Assembly: GCF_014204795.1 (NCBI RefSeq)
Contig: NZ_JACHMB010000001.1
Span: forward strand, 3,100,001-3,164,000
DNA: 64,000 nt
DNA from: Nonomuraea jabiensis
GTDB lineage: Bacteria > Actinomycetota > Actinomycetes > Streptosporangiales > Streptosporangiaceae
Reading direction: 5' to 3'
Within the stretch, counting starts at the first letter, position 1. Each line of letters starts with the position of its first letter. Of this stretch, positions 34,268 through 41,564 are shown piece after piece. The notes beneath the pieces are model-generated. The model was not told where the DNA came from. It did not search any database and saw nothing but the letters and a program-made list of their open reading frames with translations. A program made the position numbers and the translations under genes.

Positions 34268-35077
34268 ATGGACACAGCAATGCGGCCCCCGGCCGACCCC
34301 CAAGGCGCGAAAGGCTTCGTCGCGAAGCTCCTCGCCGACCGTCACTCCGTCCCGTTCTCCATCGCACTGCACCTGGTGCCCGGCGCGGCCATCGTCGCCG
34401 TGTACGCGTTCATCGCCGCCCCCCTGGTCCGGGCGATAAACTTCCCGATCTTCCTGGCCTGGGCCATCGCCCTCGCGATTGTGCTCTTCCCGCTCCAGCT
34501 GTTCCTGCTGTGGCTGGGCAAGCAGCAGACCGGCCGCTTCACGATGAAGGGCGTCGTCCACTACCGCGACAAGCCGCTCTCGCGCCGCAAGGTCTTCTGG
34601 CTCGGGGCCGCGTGCCTCGTGTGGATGACCGTGGTCTCGCTCTCGCTGACCCCGCTGGACAACATCGTCTACGACTGGTTCTTCACCTGGGTGGACTACC
34701 AGGGCGCCGGCCCCGACGGCACCACCTACCTCCAGGGCTACCCGCAGGAGCTCGTGATCACCACGCTGCTCATCTGCGCACCGTTCACCGGCTTCACCCT
34801 GCCCCTGCTCGAGGAGTACTACTTCCGCGGCTTCCTGCTGCCTCGCCTCCCGCAGCTCGGCAAGTGGGCCCCGTTCTTCAACACCTTCTTCTTCTCGGTG
34901 TACCACTTCTGGGCCCCCTGGACTGTCCTGTCGAAGCTCGTCTTCCTCTACCCGGGCGTCTGGCTCGCCTGGAAGAAGCAGGACATCCGCATCTCGATCG
35001 CCATGCACCCCGGCTCGGCGCTGCTGATGACCGTGGTCGGCGTCATCGCCCTCGCCTCCGGCGCCACCTCGATATAA
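34268..35077 (+). CDS. CPBP-family intramembrane glutamic endopeptidase
   Basis: A 269-residue membrane protein with seven or so helices. The CPBP (Rce1/Abi) motifs are visible: LEEYYFRGFLLPRL with Glu182, Glu183 and Arg187, followed by FFFSVYHFW with the second-motif His, and MHPGSA near the end. Family members cut membrane-bound substrates or protect against self-made bacteriocins. ATG 34268 is the first start that leaves a short cytoplasmic N-terminus before helix 1. No bacteriocin gene is nearby. Confidence 0.85.
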   Translation: MDTAMRPPADPQGAKGFVAKLLADRHSVPFSIALHLVPGAAIVAVYAFIAAPLVRAINFPIFLAWAIALAIVLFPLQLFLLWLGKQQTGRFTMKGVVHYRDKPLSRRKVFWLGAACLVWMTVVSLSLTPLDNIVYDWFFTWVDYQGAGPDGTTYLQGYPQELVITTLLICAPFTGFTLPLLEEYYFRGFLLPRLPQLGKWAPFFNTFFFSVYHFWAPWTVLSKLVFLYPGVWLAWKKQDIRISIAMHPGSALLMTVVGVIALASGATSI

Positions 35078-35241
35078 GACCGCCCGAAAGCGTGCCAGGG
35101 ACGGCGATCAGTGGCCCTCCCGCGCTTTGGACCAGGGGTGAAGCAATGACGGCCCCGCTCTCATCGGTGTATTTCACGTAGCAGGCAGCGCCCATCACTA
35201 TTCTGACTCCGATTGATCGTTTCGTTCAGGGAGAAGGTGCC

Positions 35242-36294
35242 GTGACACAGGAACCCGCGGCGCAGGCACCATTCCCGAAGGTGGCGCTGCTGCGTTTCGG
35301 TGCGGTTGCGGCCGCGTCCGGACCGGTGATCCTGACCACCTTCGGGGTCGGCAGGCAGAGCGTCGGCTGGTTCTGTTCCACGGCGGCCCCCGATTTCTAT
35401 CCGGCGGAAGGCCCGTACGAGCTGGCGGGGCCGTATGCGCTGGCGGGTCCGTCCGGGCTGGGTGTTTACGCGCCGAACGACCTGCCGGGAGAGCTGCTGT
35501 TCTGGGCTGTTCTCCTGCTGCCGATCGCCGTGGCCGCCCTTGTGCTGAACGGCTCACGCCGAGCCACGCTCGCGGCCGTCGCCACGATCGCCGCAGTGCT
35601 CGCGTACGGGCTCGTCGTCGCGTTCGTCCTGCCGGGCCCCGATCCATGCACCGGGCGGGAACACGCGGTCGCACCGCCCTGGCCCCTGATCATCTCGTAC
35701 CCGATGGCGGCAGGGGCGCTGTATCTGGCGGCCCGATCATCCCCGACCCGCAGGAAATACGGGATGATCCTTTGGGCAGGCGCCGCCGTCGCGGCAGCGT
35801 GGGCGGCCATGTTCCACCGCCTTCCGGCCACGTACGACAGGTTCCTGAGCGCCGTCTATGTGGCCAAGGCGTCCACCTGGAACGGCCTCGCGTGGTGGTC
35901 CAGTGACGCCGACAAGATCGGCCTGCCGGTCGTCATCGTCGCCCTGGCCGCGGCTGCGACAGCCACCGCTCCACCCTGGTGGAAACGCAGAGCCGGCATC
36001 GCGGCCGCAGCGGCTCTTCTTCTCTTCGTACCGCTCGACATCGTGACGTGCGTCAGCCTGGAGAGCGACACCTTCTGGCTGAATTTCGCCGATTCGGTGC
36101 GCTGGCGCCTGCTTCTCGCGGCCGTCCTCGTCGCCTCGGCCGCTTGGCACCCCCAGGTACGGCTCTCCTGGTCCGGAACCGTTCACCTGGCACGAAGCAT
36201 GAGATCCAGGCGGACGAGAGATGTCGCCGTCGCGATTCTGATCGTGGCCTGCGCCGTCTGGCTGATCGTCACGTCCTTCACACCGACCCGGTAG
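35242..36294 (+). CDS. Polytopic membrane protein of unknown function
   Basis: A 350-residue protein with roughly eight hydrophobic segments. The loop after the first helix contains a repeated ELAGPYALAGPSG stretch and one of few cysteines; a second loop (PGPDPCTGREH) probably faces outside. No transporter or enzyme motif is recognised. GTG 35242 follows GGGAGAAGG. It stands alone between the CPBP gene and the methyltransferase. Confidence 0.65.
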   Translation: MTQEPAAQAPFPKVALLRFGAVAAASGPVILTTFGVGRQSVGWFCSTAAPDFYPAEGPYELAGPYALAGPSGLGVYAPNDLPGELLFWAVLLLPIAVAALVLNGSRRATLAAVATIAAVLAYGLVVAFVLPGPDPCTGREHAVAPPWPLIISYPMAAGALYLAARSSPTRRKYGMILWAGAAVAAAWAAMFHRLPATYDRFLSAVYVAKASTWNGLAWWSSDADKIGLPVVIVALAAAATATAPPWWKRRAGIAAAAALLLFVPLDIVTCVSLESDTFWLNFADSVRWRLLLAAVLVASAAWHPQVRLSWSGTVHLARSMRSRRTRDVAVAILIVACAVWLIVTSFTPTR

Positions 36295-36350
36295 CAGCCC
36301 CATGCCCTTGCGGCATGACACGACGCTGCATATCGTGCCGATGTATCAGG

Positions 36351-36362
36351 TCGATATATCGA
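36351..36362. promoter_or_regulatory. Palindrome TCGATATATCGA upstream of the methyltransferase
   Basis: A perfect 12-bp palindrome 22 nt before ATG 36385, in an A+T-rich patch. PadR- or MarR-type repressors commonly use such sites. No regulator gene is adjacent. The half-site TATCGA also occurs in the operator at 54222. Confidence 0.4.
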
Positions 36363-36384
36363 GTCAAATGAGTCGGGAGCTGCG

Positions 36385-37146
36385 ATGAGGCGGATCGACT
36401 ACGACACGGAGCAGTACCAGGACTATGCGCGTGGCCGTGCGCTCTCCGAGCCGCAGCTGCGGACCTGGATCAGTGCCTTCGAGGCGGTGCTGCCCGAGCG
36501 GCGTCCGCTGGTGGGGCTGGACGTCGGCTCAGGCACCGGCAGGTACACCCCCGCCCTGGCGCGAGCGTTCGGACCGGTGACCGGCGTCGAGCCGTCGGTC
36601 CGCATGCGCGAGATAGCGCAGGCACAGTCCCAGCATCCCGAGGTGCGGTATCTCGCAGGCTCCGCCGAGGACCTGCCGGTGCCGTCCGGCAGCGCCGACT
36701 ACGCTCTCATGTTCTTGTCCTGGCACCACGTCCAGGACAAACCGCGGGCGGTCCGGGAGCTGGCCAGGGTGATCAGGCCCGGCGGGCGGCTGCTCCTGCG
36801 CGCCAATTTCAGCGACCACCATCCCAGGCCGTGGTGGCTGGCGCACTTCCCCCGCGGCTTCGAGGCGGACGCCTCGCTGTTCCAGCCGCTGCACGAGGTC
36901 ATCGCGATGTTCACGTCGGCCGGCTGGCGCGTCGCCGGCTTCGGCACGGTGACCGAGCCGTCCGCCGGCACCCGCGCCGACATGCTCGAACGGCTGCGCC
37001 TGCGCACCCTCTCGTTCTTCGCCCAGCTCAGTCCCGACGAGCTGGCGGTCGGCTTCGACCGCCTGGAGCAGGCCGTGGCCGCGGATCCCGACGCGCCGGC
37101 GCCCGTGTTCTCCGAGCCGCTGCTCACGCTCGAACGGTGCCAGTGA
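36385..37146 (+). CDS. Class I SAM-dependent methyltransferase
   Basis: A 253-residue methyltransferase. Motif I is GLDVGSGTGRYTPALA, followed by VTGVEPSVRMREIA, AGSAEDLPVPSGSADYAL and RVIRPGGRLLLRANF. It resembles the UbiE/Methyltransf_11 group. ATG 36385 is preceded by GGGAG. Its last 23 nt overlap the 3' end of the convergent membrane protein gene. Substrate unknown. Confidence 0.88.
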   Translation: MRRIDYDTEQYQDYARGRALSEPQLRTWISAFEAVLPERRPLVGLDVGSGTGRYTPALARAFGPVTGVEPSVRMREIAQAQSQHPEVRYLAGSAEDLPVPSGSADYALMFLSWHHVQDKPRAVRELARVIRPGGRLLLRANFSDHHPRPWWLAHFPRGFEADASLFQPLHEVIAMFTSAGWRVAGFGTVTEPSAGTRADMLERLRLRTLSFFAQLSPDELAVGFDRLEQAVAADPDAPAPVFSEPLLTLERCQ

Positions 37147-37558
37147 AGAAGGCCCGCATCAGCACCGCACCGGTCGAGAACGCCAGCGCCACGCACAACG
37201 GGGTGTAGAGCAGCAGGTTGAGCCAGTAGAACGGGGTGCTGGTGTCCGTGCCCAGCCCGAAGGCCCATGCGAGGCCGAGTTCCGCACGCGTGAGCAGCCC
37301 GGCGCCCAGAGCGAGAGTGACCGCCTTGGCGAGCCGACCGCCCCGCCCGACGGAGACGGCGATCGTCGAGAGGGCGGCGACGGTGAGCACGACGATCAGG
37401 GGCACGAGGACGCGCGGCGTGAAGGGCGTATCGAAGTTGAGCAACGCCAGGGAGAGTGCTCGCGGGTCCGCGGCCGGCCGTACCCACCAGGAAAGGTGAA
37501 GGAACGCGTCGAGCAGCAGGACGGCGGCGACGAAGGCCGCTGGGAGTGAGATTCTCAT
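37124..37558 (-). CDS. DUF3995-like four-helix membrane protein
   Basis: A 144-residue protein with four hydrophobic segments. The first helix carries the histidine-tryptophan pattern LLDAFLHLSWW seen in DUF3995 proteins. ATG 37558 is chosen because it begins directly before helix 1; longer versions run into the promoter of the divergent gene. The assignment to DUF3995 is by pattern and moderate. It converges on the methyltransferase gene with a 23-bp overlap. Confidence 0.55.
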   Translation of the reverse strand: MRISLPAAFVAAVLLLDAFLHLSWWVRPAADPRALSLALLNFDTPFTPRVLVPLIVVLTVAALSTIAVSVGRGGRLAKAVTLALGAGLLTRAELGLAWAFGLGTDTSTPFYWLNLLLYTPLCVALAFSTGAVLMRAFFTGTVRA

Positions 37559-37624
37559 GCCCGGCAGGAGGAGCGAAAATCGCCGGTGGTTCCATGGAAC
37601 CTTTCCCACGATCGACGCCTCTGG

Positions 37625-38089
37625 ATGGATATGACTTGGCCTGTTGCTGATCTGGACCCGGTACGGAGGCTGCGAGTGCTCGCCTCCGCCATCCCCGGGG
37701 CGTACATGGCGGAACGTGTCATCGCCGCCCCGTTCGAGGACGTCTGGTCCGTGGTGAGCGCCCTGGAAGAGGAGTTCGGCACCTTCGAGCCGGACATGCG
37801 CCGCCTGACCATCGTGTCCGGGCACGGGAGCGAGCGCCTGGTGGCCAAGGCGCGAAGCAGGTACGGCATGCGTGCAAGGTTCGACATCGAGCTGCAGCCC
37901 GGCTGGTGCTGGATGCAGAGCAGGTTCCTGATCGTCGGCGTCGCGGCGGCAGCCGTACCGGGAGGAACCCTGGTCGCCCAGACGGGAGGGGTCCGCGTTC
38001 CCGGCCGGGCGGCGCTGGTGCCCTTGGGCGTGCGGGCCGCGGGGGAGAAGGCGCTGGCCAGGCTCGAGGCGAGGGTCGTACGTCGATGA
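37625..38089 (+). CDS. SRPBCC-like protein linked to a sigma factor
   Basis: A 154-residue protein. MAERVIAAPFEDVWSVVSAL resembles the opening strand and helix of the SRPBCC (START-like) ligand-binding fold, but later strands diverge, so the fold is tentative. It overlaps the ECF sigma factor by 4 nt (ATGA at 38086), a coupling that often indicates a sigma-factor partner or target. Start may be ATG 37625 or 37631; both keep the domain. Confidence 0.6.
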   Translation: MDMTWPVADLDPVRRLRVLASAIPGAYMAERVIAAPFEDVWSVVSALEEEFGTFEPDMRRLTIVSGHGSERLVAKARSRYGMRARFDIELQPGWCWMQSRFLIVGVAAAAVPGGTLVAQTGGVRVPGRAALVPLGVRAAGEKALARLEARVVRR

Positions 38090-38568
38090 GCGCCGAGCTG
38101 GTGCGCGCCGCGCAAGGCGGCGACACGATGGCCATGAACGACCTGCTGAGCGAGCTGACGCCCTACCTCGGCCGGATCTGCGGGCCCATCGCGCTCGACA
38201 ACGGGTCCGACGCCGTTCAGGAGGCGCTGATCGCGATCTTCCGGAACCTGGGCAGCCTGCGCGATCCGCAGGCGCTCCACGGCTGGGCCCGCGCGATAGC
38301 CGTACGGGAAGCAGTCAGGATCGCGAGACGGCGGCACCACGCGGTGGAGCTCGCCGAACTGCCGTCGAGGCAGGACGTCGAGAGCGCGGTGGACATCCGT
38401 GACGTGCTCGAGCGGCTGTCCCCCGAACATCGGGCCGTGCTGGTCCTGCGTGACCTGGAGGGGTTGCCGGAGGAGGAGGCCGCGCGGCTCCTGCACGTAC
38501 CGGAGGGAACGGTCAAATCGCGCCTGCACCGCGCCCGCCGGAGCTTCCGCAAAGCCTGGCAATCGTGA
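38086..38568 (+). CDS. ECF-family RNA polymerase sigma factor
   Basis: A 160-residue extracytoplasmic-function sigma factor. Region 2 covers AMNDLLSELTPYLGRIC, DAVQEALIAIFRNLGSLRD and HGWARAIAVREAVRIARRR. Region 4 is DVLERLSPEHRAVLVLRDLE to GTVKSRLHRARRSFRKAW. No anti-sigma factor with a zinc motif is adjacent; the upstream SRPBCC-like gene is the only coupled partner. The target promoters are unknown; the downstream hydrolase gene may be one. Confidence 0.88.
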   Translation: MSAELVRAAQGGDTMAMNDLLSELTPYLGRICGPIALDNGSDAVQEALIAIFRNLGSLRDPQALHGWARAIAVREAVRIARRRHHAVELAELPSRQDVESAVDIRDVLERLSPEHRAVLVLRDLEGLPEEEAARLLHVPEGTVKSRLHRARRSFRKAWQS

Positions 38569-38628
38569 GGAACCTCCTGAGGCTCGGTCGCCTCCTTCTG
38601 GTGGAATCCCACAGAACGGAGAGCATCC

Positions 38629-39549
38629 ATGAGACCTCGTACGCTCGCGGTCCTGAGCCTGATCCTCACCCTGGCCGTCGGCGCCGTTCTTTACGGCGCG
38701 TACGGCTATCGCCCAGCGGTGGCCGGCTACCGGCCGCCGGCGAATGCGCGGTTCCTCGACACCCCACTCGCTCGCTTCCACTACGTCAAGGAGGGCTCCG
38801 GCACACCTGTCGTGCTGCTGTCGCCTGGGGCTTCATGGACGTACGGTTGGCGCCGTCAGGTGCCGGCGCTCGCCCGCGACCACACGGTCTATGTAGTGGA
38901 CCTCCCCGGTCAGGGATTCACCCGGCTGAAGGACCGCGACTTCACCTGGGACCTGAGGGGGATGACCACGGCGATCGGCGTGTTCCTGAACGCGGCGCGC
39001 ATCGAGCGTCCCGCGCTCGGAGGGCTGTCGTGGAGCGGAGGCTGGGCGCTGGCCTACGCCCAGCGCCACCCCGAACGCGTCAGCAGCCTGCTCCTGCTGG
39101 CCCCCTCCGGCGCCAGCACCCGCGACACCTGGGTGTATGAACTCATGAAGTACCCGGTCGTCGGGGAGCTGTGGAACAACTGGTACTACGCCGACAGGTC
39201 CAGCTCCCGTGCCGCGCTCGACCGGATCCACGTCAACCGAAGCAGGATCCTCGAGGAGGACGTCGACGCGTTCTGGGCACCCGGCACCTTCCCCGACAAC
39301 CTGGAGAGCCAGGTCCTGCTCGAACGCGGCCTGGACTGGCGTGAAACCCTGGCCGCCATGCCGTCCACCACCACGCCCACCTTGGTGATCTGGGGCCGCC
39401 AGGACACCGTCAACCCGGTGGGGCAGGCCCAGGAGTACGCTCGCCGGTTGCCCGCCGTGCAGGTGCGCGAACTCGACGGCTGCGGTCACGCGCTGACCAC
39501 CGACTGTCCGGAGGAGGTCGCACGGCTGATGGCGGACTACCTGGCTTAG
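38629..39549 (+). CDS. Membrane-anchored alpha/beta hydrolase
   Basis: A 306-residue hydrolase. An N-terminal hydrophobic segment (LAVLSLILTLAVGAVLYGAY) should anchor it in the membrane. The catalytic serine is in GLSWSGGWAL, the aspartate in WGRQDTVNP and the histidine in GCGHAL; the oxyanion strand is VVLLSPGASWTYGW. Such enzymes cut esters, epoxides or haloalkanes. ATG 38629 follows GGAGAG. It lies 60 nt after the ECF sigma gene and may be regulated by it. Confidence 0.85.
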   Translation: MRPRTLAVLSLILTLAVGAVLYGAYGYRPAVAGYRPPANARFLDTPLARFHYVKEGSGTPVVLLSPGASWTYGWRRQVPALARDHTVYVVDLPGQGFTRLKDRDFTWDLRGMTTAIGVFLNAARIERPALGGLSWSGGWALAYAQRHPERVSSLLLLAPSGASTRDTWVYELMKYPVVGELWNNWYYADRSSSRAALDRIHVNRSRILEEDVDAFWAPGTFPDNLESQVLLERGLDWRETLAAMPSTTTPTLVIWGRQDTVNPVGQAQEYARRLPAVQVRELDGCGHALTTDCPEEVARLMADYLA

Positions 39550-39645
39550 CGACCCGGTGTAAAGCCACTGGAGACGCGCCTGACCCGGCGACCAGTGAAA
39601 CCCCGGCGAGGGTGCCGTGAAACCGCCACCGCCGAGAGTGAAGCC

Positions 39646-40731
39646 ATGAGCATCACAGAACTCGGACGTACCCAGGGCGGCCCCGCCCTCGACGGGAGCG
39701 CCGATCTAGCCGTACGCGCGCAAGGGCTGGTGAAGGCGTTCGGCGGGCACCGCGCCGTCGACGGGATCGACCTGGAGGTACGCCCCGGCGAGATCTTCGG
39801 CGTCCTCGGCCCGAACGGCGCCGGCAAGACCACCACGATACGGATGCTGGCCACCCTGCTGGCGATCGACGCGGGCCGTGCCGAGATCTTCGGGGTCGAC
39901 GTGGCCGCCAACCCGCACGTGATCCGCCAGCTGGTCGGCGTCACCGGACAGTACGCCTCGGTCGACGAGAACCTGACGGCCCGCGAGAACCTCTGGCTCT
40001 TCAGCCGCCTGCAGGGCATCCCCGCGCCGCGGGCCCGGCGCATCGCCACCGAACTGCTGGGCCAGTTCGGCTTGGAAGAGGCAGCCGACAAGCCGATCGC
40101 GCAATTCTCCGGGGGCATGCGCCGCCGCCTCGACCTGGCGGCCAGCCTGATCACCAGGCCACCACTGATCTTCCTCGACGAGCCGACCACCGGTCTCGAC
40201 CCGCGCACCCGCGGTCAGATGTGGGACACCATCCGCGGTCTGGTCGCCGACGGCTGCACGGTGCTGCTGACCACGCAGTACCTGGACGAGGCCGACCAGC
40301 TCGCCGATCGGGTCGCCGTCATCGACCATGGCCGCAAGGTCGCCGAGGGCACGCCCGACGAGCTGAAGACCGCGGTCGGCAACTCCACGCTCCAGTTGCT
40401 GCTCGCCGAGCCGGGCGAGGTGCCCGCCGCTGTGCAGGTCGTACGGCGCGTCCTCGGCTCCGACCCGGTACTCAGCCCGGAGCAGGGCCGCCTGAACGTC
40501 GCCCTCGACCAGGCCGACCTGGCCGCGGACGTACTGATCGCGCTCCGCACCGCCGGGGTGTCGATCTCTTCGGTGAGCGTGGCCAAGCCCAGCCTGGACG
40601 AGGTGTTCCTCGCCCTCACCGGCCACGAGACCGATGGGCACGAGACCGATGGCTACGAGACCGATGGCTACGAGACCGATGGGCACGAGACCGATGGGCA
40701 CGACGAGACCCGCACGGAGGAGAACCGATGA
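39646..40731 (+). CDS. drrA: DrrA-like daunorubicin-resistance ABC ATPase
   Basis: A 361-residue ATP-binding subunit. Walker A is GPNGAGKTTT, signature FSGGMRRRL, Walker B LIFLDEPTTGLDP and H-loop TTQYLDEADQLADRV. The C-terminal part ends in KPSLDEVFLALTGH as in DrrA. A run of five GHETD/GYETD units plus a diverged sixth then precedes the stop and is absent from standard DrrA. ATG 39646 is the start. The stop overlaps drrB by 4 nt. The pair should export hydrophobic drugs. Confidence 0.9.
   Translation: MSITELGRTQGGPALDGSADLAVRAQGLVKAFGGHRAVDGIDLEVRPGEIFGVLGPNGAGKTTTIRMLATLLAIDAGRAEIFGVDVAANPHVIRQLVGVTGQYASVDENLTARENLWLFSRLQGIPAPRARRIATELLGQFGLEEAADKPIAQFSGGMRRRLDLAASLITRPPLIFLDEPTTGLDPRTRGQMWDTIRGLVADGCTVLLTTQYLDEADQLADRVAVIDHGRKVAEGTPDELKTAVGNSTLQLLLAEPGEVPAAVQVVRRVLGSDPVLSPEQGRLNVALDQADLAADVLIALRTAGVSISSVSVAKPSLDEVFLALTGHETDGHETDGYETDGYETDGHETDGHDETRTEENR
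40621..40710 (+). repeat. 15-bp tandem repeat at the 3' end of drrA
   Basis: Six consecutive 15-nt units starting at 40621 encode G-H/Y-E-T-D, with the last unit diverged (GHDET). Because the unit is five codons, copy-number changes would not alter the frame or the coupled start of drrB. Confidence 0.85.
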
Positions 40732-41564
40732 GCACCGTGATCGCACCCGCCCGCGAGGCGGTACGGGCCGCCGACCGCGTGGCGGCCGCCCGGCGTCGCG
40801 TCTCCATGGGGGAGACGGTCGGTCAAACCCTGACGATGGCATGGCGGGCGCTCAAGAAGATGCGTCGCAACCCGGAACAGTTCTTCGACGTGGCGCTGCA
40901 GCCCATCCTGTTCACCGCGATGTTCGCCTTCATCTTCGGCGGCGCCATCGCCGGTGACGTGGAGAGCTACCTCCCCCTGATGATCCCCGGCATCCTCGCC
41001 CAGACCGTGCTGACGACGTGCATGGCCACGGGCACGCAGCTACGCGAGGACCTGGAGAAGGGCGTCTTCGACCGGTTCAAGTCGTTGCCGATCGCCCGGA
41101 TCGCGCCGCTCGCCGGCCCCATGGTGGCCGACCTGCTGCGCTACACGATCGCGGCCACTCTGACCTTCGGCATGGGTCTGGTGATGGGCTACCGCCCGGC
41201 CGGTGGAGCGGGCGGCGTGCTCGCCGCGATCCTGCTGGCGATCTTCACGGGCTGGTCGCTGGCGTGGGTTTTCACCTGGGTCGGCACGATCGCCCGCAGC
41301 GCCCAGGCGGTGCAGGGCATCTCCATGATGATCTTGTTTCCGCTGACGTTCCTGTCGAACGCGTTCGTCCCCGTCGAGACCCTGCCCGGGTGGCTGGCCG
41401 CGTTCGTCCGGTTCAACCCGGTCTCACACCTGGTCACGGCCACCCGCGACCTCGCCAACAGCGGCCTCGTCAGCGGGGAGGTGGCCTGGACGCTGCTGGC
41501 GTGCCTGATCGTCATCGTGATCTTCGCGCCGCTGTCGGTACGCAGCTACAAGCGGCACATGTGA
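40728..41564 (+). CDS. drrB: DrrB-like ABC-2 permease
   Basis: A 278-residue ABC-2 type permease with six hydrophobic segments. RRNPEQFFDVALQPILFTAMF and EDLEKGVFDRFKSLPIAR are DrrB signatures, as is FLSNAFVPVETLPGWL. ATG 40728 overlaps the drrA stop (ATGA). The last 141 nt run antisense to the end of the large AfsR-like regulator gene. Confidence 0.9.
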   Translation: MSTVIAPAREAVRAADRVAAARRRVSMGETVGQTLTMAWRALKKMRRNPEQFFDVALQPILFTAMFAFIFGGAIAGDVESYLPLMIPGILAQTVLTTCMATGTQLREDLEKGVFDRFKSLPIARIAPLAGPMVADLLRYTIAATLTFGMGLVMGYRPAGGAGGVLAAILLAIFTGWSLAWVFTWVGTIARSAQAVQGISMMILFPLTFLSNAFVPVETLPGWLAAFVRFNPVSHLVTATRDLANSGLVSGEVAWTLLACLIVIVIFAPLSVRSYKRHM

